Shown: positions 37,457-46,792, numbered from the stretch's first letter. The stretch is 64,000 bases of DNA from Bradyrhizobium sp. CCGUVB4N (GCF_024199945.1 NZ_JANADP010000001.1:9009001-9073000); one strand, 5' to 3'. Numbers and translations are program-made. The notes: generated from the sequence alone by a model not told the origin.

Positions 37457-38611
37457 GTGCATCAGGGACGTGTCGTTTACGGCGCGATCGAGGAGGTCGT
37501 ATTCGGGCATCCGGCGACTGAGGCCATTGTCGCGCAGATGGACCGGCTGGGAACGCGCTGCGCCTTCCTGATGGTCTCGGGCACGCTGAACCGGGAGACC
37601 GACGAGATCACAAAAATCGTCCAGGCGCTGGGGCCGCGCTGCGCCGGGCTGTTCGATGCCATGCCGGCGCACACGCCGCGCGAGGCGGTGATCGCCGCGA
37701 CCAATGCGGCACGCGAGGCCGGCGCCGACCTGATCGTCACCGTGGGTGGCGGCTCGATCACCGACGGCGCCAAGGCGGTACAGCTCTGTCTCGCCAACGG
37801 CATCGACGACATTGACGGCATCGACCGTGTCCGCGTCCACAAGGGCGTCGCACCGGAGATGACGGCACCGACCGTGCGCCAGATCAGCGTGCCGACCACG
37901 ATCGCCGGCGGCGAGTTCTCGTCAATCGCGGGGGTCACCGACCGCAGCACCCATGTGAAGCAGATGCTGCGGCATCCGCTGACCGTGCCGCGCGCGACCA
38001 TCCTCGATCCCGCCATCACCGTGCACACGCCCGAATGGCTGTTCCTCTCGACCGGCATTCGCGCCGTCGACCATTGCGTCGAGGCGATCTGCTCGCGCGA
38101 GACCCACCCTTACGCCGACGCGCAGTCGGTGAAGGGCCTCGCCATGCTCGCCGATGCGCTGCCGCGGGTGAAGGCCGACGCGAGCGATCTCGACGCGCGG
38201 ATGGATGCGCAGATCGGCACCTGGCTGTCGATGGGCGCACTCGCCGCCGGCGTGCCGATGGGTGCGAGCCACGGCATCGGTTACGTGCTCGGTGCGGCCT
38301 TCGACGTGCCGCATGGCTACACCTCCTGCATCATGCTGCCGGCGGTGATGCGCTGGAACGCGAGCGCCAACGCCGAGCGCCAGATGATCGTCGCTGCCGC
38401 CATGGGCTTTCCCGGCCACAACGCCGCCGACGTGCTCGACGCCTTCATCCGTTCGCTCGGCATGCCCCGCAGCCTCGCCGACGTCCGCGTCTCGCCCGAA
38501 CATTTCGATGCCATCGCCGAACAGGCGATGCGCACCAACTGGATCCCGCGCAATCCGCGCAAGATCGAGGCGCCTGCACAGGTGCGCGAAATCCTGCTTC
38601 TCGCCGCATGA
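37457..38611 (+). CDS. Iron-containing alcohol dehydrogenase / maleylacetate reductase family
   Basis: 384 residues, GTG start at 37457 with GGGGAGGACAGGC upstream. A Rossmann domain with VTVGGGSITDGAK near residue 100 and PTTIAGGEFSS near 145, then a helical metal domain with DPAITVHTP, GIRAVDHCVEA, GASHGIGYV and VPHGYTS holding the expected Asp and His ligands. The length and ending fit the maleylacetate-reductase-like branch, so it may reduce a maleylacetate or an aldehyde/ketone. It lies 19 bp before an acyl-CoA ligase gene; both probably form one operon with an acid-degrading role. Confidence 0.82.
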   Translation: MHQGRVVYGAIEEVVFGHPATEAIVAQMDRLGTRCAFLMVSGTLNRETDEITKIVQALGPRCAGLFDAMPAHTPREAVIAATNAAREAGADLIVTVGGGSITDGAKAVQLCLANGIDDIDGIDRVRVHKGVAPEMTAPTVRQISVPTTIAGGEFSSIAGVTDRSTHVKQMLRHPLTVPRATILDPAITVHTPEWLFLSTGIRAVDHCVEAICSRETHPYADAQSVKGLAMLADALPRVKADASDLDARMDAQIGTWLSMGALAAGVPMGASHGIGYVLGAAFDVPHGYTSCIMLPAVMRWNASANAERQMIVAAAMGFPGHNAADVLDAFIRSLGMPRSLADVRVSPEHFDAIAEQAMRTNWIPRNPRKIEAPAQVREILLLAA

Positions 38612-38630
38612 GTTCAATCCCGGAGGACTG

Positions 38631-40181
38631 ATGTACCCAGGTCTGCACGCCTGTCTGCGCCCGCTGCAACCCGCCTTCATCATGGCGACGACGGGCGAGG
38701 CCGTCACCTATCGCGAGCTCGATGCACGCAGCAACCGGCTGGCGCACCTGTTTCGCAAGCACGGCTTGAGGCGGCTCGATCACTACTCGATCTTCATGGA
38801 GAACAATTCCCGCTATCTCGAAGCCTGCGGCGCGGGCGAACGGTCCGGCCTCTACTACACCTGCATCAACTCCTTCCTGACGCCCGGTGAGCTGGCCTAT
38901 CTCCTCGTCAACAGCCAATCGAAGATCCTGATCACGTCAGTGGCGAAGCTGGACGTCGCGCGCGAAGCGATCCAGGCCTGCCCTGATATCAAGCTCTGCA
39001 TCGTTGCCGACGGCCCCGGCGAGAGCGACCGCATCGTCGGGCTCGCGGATGTCACCGCCGATCTGCCGAAGACGCCGGTCGCGGATGAATGGCTCGGCAC
39101 CGCCATGCTCTATTCGTCCGGCACGACCGGACGGCCGAAGGGCATCATTCGGCCGCTGCCGGAAGAACCGCCGAAGCACAATCTGCCGCTGTTCGATTTC
39201 CTGCACAAGCTCTGGCATTACCGCGAGGGCATGATCTATCTGTCGCCGGCGCCGCTCTATCACTCGGCGCCGCAGGCCGCCGTGAACCTCACCATCCGCC
39301 AGGGCGGCACCGTCGTCATCATGGAGACGTTCGATCCCGAACGTTACCTCCAACTCGTCGAGCAGTGGGGCATCACCCACAGCCAGCTGGTGCCGACGAT
39401 GTTTTCGCGCATGCTGAAGCTGCCGGAGGAGGTGCGCAATCGCTACAATCTGTCCTCGCTCGAGATCGCGATCCATGCGGCCGCGCCCTGCCCGGCGCTG
39501 GTCAAGGACGACATCATCAAATGGTGGGGGCCGATCATTCACGAATATTACGGCGCCACCGAAGGCCTCGGCTTTACCGCCTGCAACAGCGAGGAATGGC
39601 TGAGCCACCGCGGCACCGTCGGCAAGGTGCTGCTCGGCGACCTCCACATCCTAGACGAGGACATGCGGCCGTGCCCGACCGGAACGCCCGGCCAGGTCTG
39701 GTTCAAGACGGGATCGCCCTTCGAATATTTCAACGATCCCGAAAAGACCAAGGAGGCGCGCTCGGCTGATGGCAGCATGAGCACCGTCGGCGACGTCGGC
39801 TATGTCGACGACGACCGCTTCCTCTATCTCACCGACCGCGCCACCTTCATGATCATCTCCGGTGGAGTGAACATCTATCCGCAGGAATGCGAGAATTTGC
39901 TGATCACCCATCCGAAGGTCGCCGATGCCGCCGTGTTCGGCGTGCCCAATGCCGATCTCGGCGAGGAGGTGAAGGCCGTGGTGCAGCCGATACCGGGCGT
40001 GCGGCCCGACGAAGCGCTCGCGGAGGAGCTGATTGCCTTCTGCGGGGCGTCACTGTCGCGGCAGAAAGTGCCGCGTTCGGTCGATTTCGAGAAGGAGTTG
40101 CCGCGGCTGCCGACGGGAAAACTGTACAAGCGGCTGCTAAGGGACCGCTACTGGGGCAACAAGACGTCGAGGATCGTGTGA
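38631..40181 (+). CDS. Acyl-CoA synthetase (AMP-binding, class I adenylate-forming)
   Basis: 516 residues. The phosphate loop YSSGTTGRPKGII near residue 160, EYYGATEGLG near 305, TVGDVGYVDDD near 384, and the C-terminal lysine region PTGKLYKRLLRD near 500 are all in place. It activates an organic acid to its CoA ester at the cost of ATP. The ATG at 38631 follows CGGAGGACTG. Together with the iron-dependent dehydrogenase before it and the oligopeptide-type importer after it, it suggests a pathway for an imported compound. Substrate unknown; fatty, aromatic or bile-acid-like acids are all possible. Confidence 0.87.
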   Translation: MYPGLHACLRPLQPAFIMATTGEAVTYRELDARSNRLAHLFRKHGLRRLDHYSIFMENNSRYLEACGAGERSGLYYTCINSFLTPGELAYLLVNSQSKILITSVAKLDVAREAIQACPDIKLCIVADGPGESDRIVGLADVTADLPKTPVADEWLGTAMLYSSGTTGRPKGIIRPLPEEPPKHNLPLFDFLHKLWHYREGMIYLSPAPLYHSAPQAAVNLTIRQGGTVVIMETFDPERYLQLVEQWGITHSQLVPTMFSRMLKLPEEVRNRYNLSSLEIAIHAAAPCPALVKDDIIKWWGPIIHEYYGATEGLGFTACNSEEWLSHRGTVGKVLLGDLHILDEDMRPCPTGTPGQVWFKTGSPFEYFNDPEKTKEARSADGSMSTVGDVGYVDDDRFLYLTDRATFMIISGGVNIYPQECENLLITHPKVADAAVFGVPNADLGEEVKAVVQPIPGVRPDEALAEELIAFCGASLSRQKVPRSVDFEKELPRLPTGKLYKRLLRDRYWGNKTSRIV

Positions 40182-40214
40182 GAAGCTTGGGCAGTCTCGC
40201 GCCTCACTCTCGGT

Positions 40215-40254
40215 GTCGTCCCGGCCTAGTGCGCAATTGCGCACGGGGGGCCGG
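40215..40254. repeat. Truncated family-B palindromic element
   Basis: A 40-bp remnant: GTCGTCCCGGCC joined directly to the right-arm core GTGCGCAATTGCGCAC, lacking the spacer and left hairpin of full copies. It lies 34 bp after the acyl-CoA ligase stop. This suggests that family B elements decay by deletion between arms. Confidence 0.7.
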
Positions 40255-40263
40255 TGTTTGTTC

Positions 40264-40326
40264 GTGCAGTGCTGCACAACATCACGACGGAACCGCCCTT
40301 CGCACCTGCACTCTCACATTGTGAGA
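40264..40326. promoter_or_regulatory. Two short palindromes upstream of the Opp-type operon (candidate operators)
   Basis: GTGCAG-TG-CTGCAC at 40264-40277 and TCTCACA-T-TGTGAGA at 40312-40326, centres about 49 bp apart. They lie 140-200 bp before the substrate-binding-protein gene. A weak promoter-like pair (TTGCCT at 40389, TATCGT at 40413, 18-bp spacer) lies between them and the gene. No neighbouring regulator gene is apparent. Confidence 0.4.
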
Positions 40327-40464
40327 TTATGAAACTCCTGCGGCGTTAAGTCATCCGAATTGCCAAGCCCGCTGAGCAGCTTCGCCCGTTGCCTCCCTCC
40401 GCGCGCGTCGGCTATCGTCCGCTCAAACAGGCCGTCAACGGCTGATGTCCAGGGAGGACCGAGG

Positions 40465-42063
40465 ATGCGGAGCGTGTGGGCGCTCGCCGCGACGGCGGCG
40501 CTATCTTTGCTGGCGTTTTCGACCAATGCCTTCGCCGGCGAGCCCAAACAGGGCGGAATCCTGCGGATGTATCACCGCGACAGCCCCGGCAACGCCTCGA
40601 TCCATGAAGGCGCGACCTACTCGCTCAATGTTCCCTTCATGCCGGTCTTCAACAATCTCGTCATCTACAAGCAGGACGAGCCCCAGAACACGATGAACAA
40701 CATCGTGCCGGAACTCGCGGAGAGCTGGGCCTGGGTCAACGACAACAAGACGCTGACCTTCAAGCTGCGCCAGGGCGTCAAATGGCACGACGGCAAGCCG
40801 TTCACCTCGGCGGACGTCAAATGCACCTTCGACATGCTGATGGGCAAGTCGCAGCAGAAGTTCCGGCAGAACCCGCGCAAGAGCTGGTACGACCAGGTCA
40901 ACGATGTCTCGACCAATGGCGACTTCGAGGTCTCCTTCAATTTGAAGCGCCCGCAGCCGTCGCTGCTGGCGCTGCTCGCCTCCGGCTATACGCCGGTCTA
41001 TCCCTGCCACGTCTCGCCCGGCGACATGCGCACGCATCCGATCGGCACGGGCCCGTTCAAGTTCGTCGAGTTCAAGGCCAATGAATCGATCAAGCTGACG
41101 CGCAACACCGACTATTGGCGCAAGGGCCGGCCCTATCTCGACGGCATCGAGTTCACCATCATCCCGAACCGCTCGACCGCGATCCTCGCCTTCGTCGCCG
41201 GCAAGTTCGACATGACCTTCCCGACCGAGGTGAGCATTCCGCTGCTGAAAGACGTGAAGTCGCAGGCGCCGAACGCGATCTGCGAGGTCGAGCCGAACAA
41301 CGTCGCGACCAACATCATCGTCAATTCATCGGCGCCGCCGTTCGACAACATCGACATCCGCAAGGCCATGGCGCTGTCGCTGGACCGCAAGGCGTTCATC
41401 TCGATCATGTTCGAGGGCCAGGGCGATGTCGGCGGCACCATGCTGCCGCCACCGAACGGTCTATGGGGCATGCCGAAGGAGATGCTGGAGACCATTCCGG
41501 GGTACGGTCCCGACATCAACGCCAACCGCGAGGAAGCCCGGAAGCTGATGCAGAAAGCCGGCTACGGGCCGGACAAGCACCTCGCCGTCAAGGTCTCGAC
41601 CCGCAACATTCCGGTCTACCGCGATCCGGCGGTGATCCTGATCGACCAGCTCAAGAGCATCTATATCGACGGCGAGCTCGACGTGGTCGAGACCGCGAAC
41701 TGGTTCCCGAAGATCGCGCGCAAGGACTACATGCTCGGCCTCAACCTGACCGGCAACGCCGTCGACGATCCCGACCAGTCGTTCTACGAGAACTATTCCT
41801 GCGGCTCCGAGCGCAACTACACCAATTACTGCAACAAGGAGATCGAAAAGCTGTTCGACGTGCAGTCGCAGGAGACCGATATCGCCAAGCGCAAGAAGCT
41901 GGTGTGGGACATCGACAAGAAGTTGCAGGAGGACGTCGCCCGCCCGATCATCTTCCACGCGCGCACCGGCACCTGCTGGCAGCCCTATGTGAAGGGCGTG
42001 ACTGTGATGACCAACAGCTCCTATAATGGGTACCGGTACGAAGATCTTTGGATGGACAAGTAG
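40465..42063 (+). CDS. Peptide/oligopeptide-type ABC transporter substrate-binding protein
   Basis: 532 residues: a signal peptide (about 1-23, ending NAFAGE) and an SBP_bac_5 fold with KQGGILRMYHRD, LAESWAWVNDNKTLTFKLRQGVKWHDG and the conserved motifs of DppA/OppA-like proteins. It binds a peptide or peptide-like or opine-like ligand in the periplasm and hands it to the permease pair encoded downstream. The ATG at 40465 follows GGGAGGACCGAGG. It is the first gene of a complete five-gene importer operon, and an acyl-CoA ligase lies immediately upstream. Confidence 0.92.
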   Translation: MRSVWALAATAALSLLAFSTNAFAGEPKQGGILRMYHRDSPGNASIHEGATYSLNVPFMPVFNNLVIYKQDEPQNTMNNIVPELAESWAWVNDNKTLTFKLRQGVKWHDGKPFTSADVKCTFDMLMGKSQQKFRQNPRKSWYDQVNDVSTNGDFEVSFNLKRPQPSLLALLASGYTPVYPCHVSPGDMRTHPIGTGPFKFVEFKANESIKLTRNTDYWRKGRPYLDGIEFTIIPNRSTAILAFVAGKFDMTFPTEVSIPLLKDVKSQAPNAICEVEPNNVATNIIVNSSAPPFDNIDIRKAMALSLDRKAFISIMFEGQGDVGGTMLPPPNGLWGMPKEMLETIPGYGPDINANREEARKLMQKAGYGPDKHLAVKVSTRNIPVYRDPAVILIDQLKSIYIDGELDVVETANWFPKIARKDYMLGLNLTGNAVDDPDQSFYENYSCGSERNYTNYCNKEIEKLFDVQSQETDIAKRKKLVWDIDKKLQEDVARPIIFHARTGTCWQPYVKGVTVMTNSSYNGYRYEDLWMDK

Positions 42064-42102
42064 CGCGGCGAACGGGCGAGACAGCTCGGCGGGAGGGCGC
42101 GA

Positions 42103-43050
42103 ATGTTTGCCTATCTGGTACGGCGCCTGTTCCTGATGCTCGTGACCCTGTTCGGGATCTCGGTCGTCATCTTCTTCCTGTTGCGCATCGTGCCCGGCAA
42201 CATCGTCGACATCCTGTTCGCGGCGGCCGGTTATGTCGATCCCGCCGACAAGGCCAATCTGGAGAAGGAGCTCGGCATCGACCAGCCGCTGGTCGTGCAA
42301 TACTGGCACTGGATCAGCGGTTTTCTGCGCGGCGACTTCGGCTACTCCTATGTGTCGGAGAAGCCGGCGCTGCAGGAGATTTTGCCGCGGATCCCGATCA
42401 CCGCGCGGCTTGCCGGCCTCGCGCTGCTGTTCTCGGCTTCGATCGGCATTCCGCTCGGCGTCATCAGCGCGGTCAAGCAGGGGACACGCCTCGATTACGC
42501 GCTGCGTGTTGTGAGCCTGAGCGGCTTGTCGTTGCCCTCATTCTGGCTCGGCCTGCTGATCCTCACCGCCGCCGTGGCGATGTTCGGCCAGATCCCGATC
42601 TTCAATCCCAACCCCGCGACGTGGCTCGAGGCGTTCGCGACCTATGCCGTGCCGGCCGCTGCGGTCGGCTTCCGCAGCGCCGCGCTGACCATGCGCATCA
42701 CGCGTTCCTCGATGCTGGAAGTGCTGCGGCAGGATTATATCCGCACCGCGCGCGCCAAGGGCGCATCTGACGCCGCCGTGAATTATCACCACGCGCTGAA
42801 GAACGCGATTTTGCCCGTGATCACCGTGATCGGCATCGAGGCGGCGTTCCTGATCGGCGGCCTGATCGTCACGGAGACCGTGTTCAATATCCCGGGCGTC
42901 GCCCGCTTCCTGGTCGAGGCGATCCGCTGGCGGGATTATCCGATCGTGCAGAACCTCGTGATGCTGATTGCCGTCGTGGTGGTCACCGCGAACTTCATCG
43001 TCGACATGCTCTACGCCGTGTTCGATCCACGCATCAGATACACGGATTAG
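42103..43050 (+). CDS. ABC transporter permease (DppB/OppB type)
   Basis: 315 residues with about six membrane segments; the opening MFAYLVRRLFLMLVTLFGISVVIFFLLR is the family signature. The cytoplasmic EAA-type loop near residue 220 reads DYIRTARAKGASDAAVNYHHALKNA, the contact site for the ATPases. It forms one half of the importer channel with the permease encoded 9 bp downstream. The ATG at 42103 follows GGGAGGGCGCGA. Confidence 0.93.
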   Translation: MFAYLVRRLFLMLVTLFGISVVIFFLLRIVPGNIVDILFAAAGYVDPADKANLEKELGIDQPLVVQYWHWISGFLRGDFGYSYVSEKPALQEILPRIPITARLAGLALLFSASIGIPLGVISAVKQGTRLDYALRVVSLSGLSLPSFWLGLLILTAAVAMFGQIPIFNPNPATWLEAFATYAVPAAAVGFRSAALTMRITRSSMLEVLRQDYIRTARAKGASDAAVNYHHALKNAILPVITVIGIEAAFLIGGLIVTETVFNIPGVARFLVEAIRWRDYPIVQNLVMLIAVVVVTANFIVDMLYAVFDPRIRYTD

Positions 43051-43059
43051 GAGATCAGC

Positions 43060-43953
43060 TTGGCCGCGATCGACTTCGACGTCGAACTGAGGCGGGCCGG
43101 CGCCCATGCGACCGGCGGCTGGCGGCGTGTGCTGTTCCTGGCGCAGCGGCACGTGCTGGGCGCGGCCGGGCTCGTGATCATGACGCTGTTCGTGCTGACG
43201 GCGATCTTCGCCGACTTCATCGCACGCTATGACCCGCTGAGCGTCGATTCCGCCCACGCGCTGATGCGGCCGAGCCTCGCGCACTGGATGGGCACGGATT
43301 CCTTCGGCCGCGACGTGTTCAGCCGCATCATCCACGGCGCGCGGATTTCGCTCGCGGTCGGAATCGGCTCGACCGCGCTCGGCGGCACGATCGGCGTGAT
43401 CGTCGGCCTCACCTCCGGCTATCTCTCCGGCTGGGTCGACCTCGTGTTCCAGCGCGTTTCCGACATCCTGCAGGCGCTGCCGCTGCTGGTGCTGGCCCTG
43501 ATCATGACGGCGGCACTCGGCCCATCGCTGCCGAACGTCATCCTCGCCATTGCCATTCCCCTGATCCCGACCGTCTCGCGCGTCACCCGCGCCAACACGC
43601 TGGCGCTGCGCGAGCAGCCGTTCGTGGAAGCGGCGAAATCGATCGGCATGAGCGAAGTGCGTATCGCGCTGCGTCACGTGCTGCCGAACACGCTGGCGCC
43701 GCTGATCGTGCTGGCGACCGCCCAGCTCGGCTCGACCATCCTCACCGAAGCCTCGCTCTCCTTCCTCGGCCTCGGCATTCCCGAACCTTATCCGTCATGG
43801 GGCCGCATGCTCTCCGAGTCCGCCGCCGAATATGTCCGCACCGCGCCGTGGCTGGTGATCTTCCCGGGTATCGCGATCAGCCTCGCCGTGTTCGGCGCAA
43901 ACCTGTTCGGTGACGCCTTGCGCGACATCCTCGATCCCCGGCAGCGCGGCTGA
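43060..43953 (+). CDS. ABC transporter permease (DppC/OppC type)
   Basis: 297 residues with about six membrane segments. DSFGRDVFSRIIHGARISLAVG near residue 85 and the EAA loop EQPFVEAAKSIGMSEVRIALRHVLPN near residue 190 are conserved DppC features. The start is TTG at 43060, with a strong AGGAGATCAGC before it, as no ATG fits. Its stop TGATG overlaps the start of the next ATPase gene by 1 bp, so translation is coupled. Confidence 0.92.
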   Translation: MAAIDFDVELRRAGAHATGGWRRVLFLAQRHVLGAAGLVIMTLFVLTAIFADFIARYDPLSVDSAHALMRPSLAHWMGTDSFGRDVFSRIIHGARISLAVGIGSTALGGTIGVIVGLTSGYLSGWVDLVFQRVSDILQALPLLVLALIMTAALGPSLPNVILAIAIPLIPTVSRVTRANTLALREQPFVEAAKSIGMSEVRIALRHVLPNTLAPLIVLATAQLGSTILTEASLSFLGLGIPEPYPSWGRMLSESAAEYVRTAPWLVIFPGIAISLAVFGANLFGDALRDILDPRQRG

Positions 43954-44960
43954 TGGCTGACACCTCCGATCTCGTGCTCGACGTGAAGAACCTGAAGACG
44001 GTGTTCTTCACCAATTCCGGCCTGTTCAGGGCTGTCGACGATGTGTCGTTCACCGTGAGTCGCGGCGAGACACTGGCGATCGTCGGCGAATCCGGCTGCG
44101 GCAAGAGCGTCACCGCGCTCTCCCTGATGCGGCTGGTGCCCGACCCGCCGGGTCGCATCGTCGGCGGCACCGTCACGCTCGAAGGCACCGATCTTTTGGC
44201 GCTGAGCGAAGCGGAGATGCGCAAGATCCGCGGCAATCGCATCTCCATGATCTTCCAGGAGCCGATGACCTCGCTCAATCCGGTCATGCGGATCGGCGAC
44301 CAGATCGTCGAAGCAGTGCGGCTGCATCGGAACCTGCCGACCAAGGAGGCGCACAACATCGCCGTCGAGATGCTGCGGCTGGTGCGCATCCCCGAGCCGG
44401 CGCGGCGCGCGCGCGAATATCCGCACCAGCTCTCCGGCGGCATGCGCCAGCGTGCCATGATCGCGATGGCGCTGGCCTGCCGGCCGGCGCTGCTGATCGC
44501 GGACGAGCCGACCACCGCGCTCGACGTCACCATCCAGGCGCAGATCCTGGCGTTGATCCTCGATCTCCAGAAAGAGCTCGGCACCGGCCTCGTGCTGATC
44601 ACGCATGACCTCGGCGTCGTTGCCCAAACCGCGCAGCGCGTGATCGTGATGTATGCGGGCCGGAAGGTCGAGGAGGCCAGTGTCGAGGCGCTGTTCGCCG
44701 CACCAAAACATCCGTACACGCGCGGGCTGATGGCTTCGATCCCGGCGGTGCCCGCGTCCGGCATCGCGGCGCAGGAGCGGCTGAACGAAATTCCCGGCAC
44801 CGTGCCATCGCTGGTGCGACTGCCGAAGGGCTGCGCTTTCGCGCCGCGCTGCAAGCTCGCAGTGAAGCGCTGCGAAGCCGAATATCCGCCGCTGACCGAT
44901 TGGGGCGGCGGCCATCTCGCCGCCTGCTGGCGCGCGGCCGAAGTGGCGGAGGTGGCATGA
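43953..44960 (+). CDS. ABC transporter ATP-binding protein (DppD/OppD type)
   Basis: 335 residues. Walker A GESGCGKS near residue 47, Q-loop FQEPMTSLNP, signature LSGGMRQR, Walker B LLIADEPTTALD, and the C-terminal iron-sulfur-like cysteine segment GCAFAPRCKLAVKRC found in the OppD group. It is one of two ATPases that drive the peptide-type importer. The stop overlaps the next gene by ATGA at 44957-44960. Confidence 0.93.
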   Translation: MADTSDLVLDVKNLKTVFFTNSGLFRAVDDVSFTVSRGETLAIVGESGCGKSVTALSLMRLVPDPPGRIVGGTVTLEGTDLLALSEAEMRKIRGNRISMIFQEPMTSLNPVMRIGDQIVEAVRLHRNLPTKEAHNIAVEMLRLVRIPEPARRAREYPHQLSGGMRQRAMIAMALACRPALLIADEPTTALDVTIQAQILALILDLQKELGTGLVLITHDLGVVAQTAQRVIVMYAGRKVEEASVEALFAAPKHPYTRGLMASIPAVPASGIAAQERLNEIPGTVPSLVRLPKGCAFAPRCKLAVKRCEAEYPPLTDWGGGHLAACWRAAEVAEVA

Positions 44961-45943
44961 CCGAGCGACTTCTCGAAGTCACCGACCTCAAGAAGCATTA
45001 TCCGGTGCGCGCCGGGGTGCTGCGCCGACAGGTCGGCACCGTGCACTCGGTCGACGGCGTCTCGTTTTCGCTCGGCGCGGGCGAAACGCTGGGCCTCGTC
45101 GGCGAATCCGGCTGCGGCAAATCGACCGTGGCGCGCAGCGTGCTGCGGCTGGTCGAACCGACCTCGGGCCAGATCCGCCTGGACGGTGAGGACATCACGC
45201 ATTTGTCCAAGACGGCGCTGCGCCGGCATCGCCGTTCGATGCAGATCGTATTTCAGGACCCGTTCGCCTCGCTCAACCCGCGCATGACGGCGGGCGATAT
45301 CGTCGGCGAGCCGATCGCGGTCCACGGTCTCGCGACAGGCAAGGCACTCGAAGCGCGCGTCGCGAAGCTGTTCGAGCAGGTGGGCCTCCGGCCCGACCAG
45401 ATGCGCAATTTCCCGCATCAATTTTCGGGCGGACAGCGGCAGCGCATCTGCATCGCACGGGCGCTGGCGCTGGAGCCGCGCCTGATCGTCTGCGACGAGC
45501 CCGTGTCCGCGCTCGACGTCTCGATCCAGGCGCAAGTGATCAACCTGCTGATCGATTTGCAGAAGCAGCACGGCTTCTCCTATCTCTTCATCGCGCACGA
45601 CCTCGCCGTGGTCGCGCATATCAGCCACCGCGTGGCCGTGATGTATCTCGGCCGCATCGTCGAGATTGCCGACAAGGACGAACTGTTCCGCAACCCGCGC
45701 CATCCCTACACGCAGGCCCTGCTCGCCTCGGTGCCGATCGCCAACCCGCTGGCAAAAAAGCTCGCCCCGCTGGTCGACGGCGACGTGCCGAGCCCGGTCA
45801 ATCCCCCGCCCGGCTGCGCATTTCACACACGCTGTCGGTTTGCGGTGGCGCGGTGCAAGACGGAGCGGCCGGTGCTGATGGACGCAGGCGACGCGCATCA
45901 GGTGGCGTGCCTGCTCAACGAGGGGACGGGACGGAGTCCGTAG
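44957..45943 (+). CDS. ABC transporter ATP-binding protein (DppF/OppF type)
   Basis: 328 residues. Walker A GESGCGKS, Q-loop FQDPFASLNP, signature FSGGQRQR, Walker B LIVCDEPVSALD, and the closing cysteine segment PPGCAFHTRCRFAVARC, an OppF feature. It pairs with the preceding ATPase. Its last 29 bp (45915-45943) are antisense to the end of the ceramidase-like gene, so transcripts from both sides overlap at their 3' ends. Confidence 0.93.
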   Translation: MTERLLEVTDLKKHYPVRAGVLRRQVGTVHSVDGVSFSLGAGETLGLVGESGCGKSTVARSVLRLVEPTSGQIRLDGEDITHLSKTALRRHRRSMQIVFQDPFASLNPRMTAGDIVGEPIAVHGLATGKALEARVAKLFEQVGLRPDQMRNFPHQFSGGQRQRICIARALALEPRLIVCDEPVSALDVSIQAQVINLLIDLQKQHGFSYLFIAHDLAVVAHISHRVAVMYLGRIVEIADKDELFRNPRHPYTQALLASVPIANPLAKKLAPLVDGDVPSPVNPPPGCAFHTRCRFAVARCKTERPVLMDAGDAHQVACLLNEGTGRSP

Positions 45944-46688
45944 GCCGCAACGCACGGATCACCGGCCACGCCGCCAGCGCGGCAGCCAGATGCTTCAGCG
46001 TATGGCCCGAGACGAGGTGCCCTGTCGCTTCGAACACGGCCACGTCGCCAAGTTCAAAAAGCTTGGCCAGCACATAAAAGAAGATCACGCTGCCCAGCGG
46101 CACGCCAAGCGCCCCAGGCAGGGGCCGTGTCAGCGCCAGTGCCACGGCAAGCGCCATGCCGCCGAACTGCACGACCACCCATGGCGTAAGGTTGTCGTAT
46201 GCCACCCAGGCCGCGAGCAGGCCCGCGACCGTCACCAGCACAACCACCGCCTGACCGGCGCGCACGCTGATGCGGTCGCCTGTCGCGATGCCCAGAAAGC
46301 CCGCGAACGCCACCGCCATGCCGAGACGATCGGCCACGAGCCGCTCCGGCGCGTCGGGATCCAGGTGATAGAAGCATGACCCCACGCAAGTGAGGATCAG
46401 TCCTATGAAGAACCAGCGTGCACCCACGGGCCCGTCACCGCGGGCGCGCAGCCGCACCAAACCCCAGATGGCCATCGCCAGGAAGAGAAGATTGCTGAGC
46501 ACGTCGCCGGCGTTGGGAACACCGAGCCAAGTGCGGGTGTCGACGAAATGCGGTGTGTGCCATGCGGAGGCTGGCAACGCCGGCGCCAATAGCGCCGCCA
46601 GCGTCAGGACAATGAGCGCGCCGATCAGATACTTTTCGCGAGCCTGCAGGGGCGCGAACGTGAAACGGGGGGACACTGACAGGAGCAT
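45915..46688 (-). CDS. Ceramidase-superfamily-like (CREST) integral membrane protein
   Basis: 257 residues with about seven membrane segments. VDTRTWLGVPNAGDVLSNLLFL near residue 50, GSCFYHLDPDAPERLVADRLGM near residue 105 and TGHLVSGHTLKHLAAALAAW near the end carry the Asp/His residues of the alkaline-ceramidase (CREST) superfamily metal site. Bacterial members have unknown substrates, possibly a membrane lipid amide. The ATG at 46688 follows CGGAGATCGACGCC; a GTG at 46739 would extend the N-terminus. A well-formed promoter with two operator-like palindromes lies upstream. Confidence 0.75.
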   Translation of the reverse strand: MLLSVSPRFTFAPLQAREKYLIGALIVLTLAALLAPALPASAWHTPHFVDTRTWLGVPNAGDVLSNLLFLAMAIWGLVRLRARGDGPVGARWFFIGLILTCVGSCFYHLDPDAPERLVADRLGMAVAFAGFLGIATGDRISVRAGQAVVVLVTVAGLLAAWVAYDNLTPWVVVQFGGMALAVALALTRPLPGALGVPLGSVIFFYVLAKLFELGDVAVFEATGHLVSGHTLKHLAAALAAWPVIRALRPTDSVPSPR

Positions 46689-46746
46689 GGCGTCGATCTC
46701 CGGGCGTGTGTCATCAGCATACAACTTGCTGACCACCACGCGTAAT

Positions 46747-46792
46747 TTGAACGCTGTTCAATATCTATATTTCAGAAATGAACAATGTTCAA
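46747..46792 (-). promoter_or_regulatory. Promoter with two operator-like palindromes for the ceramidase-like gene
   Basis: Read on the minus strand: -35 TTGAAC (46792-46787), 17-bp spacer, -10 TATAGA (46769-46764). Two inverted repeats overlap it: TGAAC-AAT-GTTCA at 46779-46791, covering the -35, and TTGAAC-GCT-GTTCAA at 46747-46761, just past the -10 around the start point. Their centres are 31 bp apart, about three helical turns, the shape of a repressor site such as a TetR-type dimer pair. The stretch is AT-rich. No TetR gene is in view. Confidence 0.55.
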
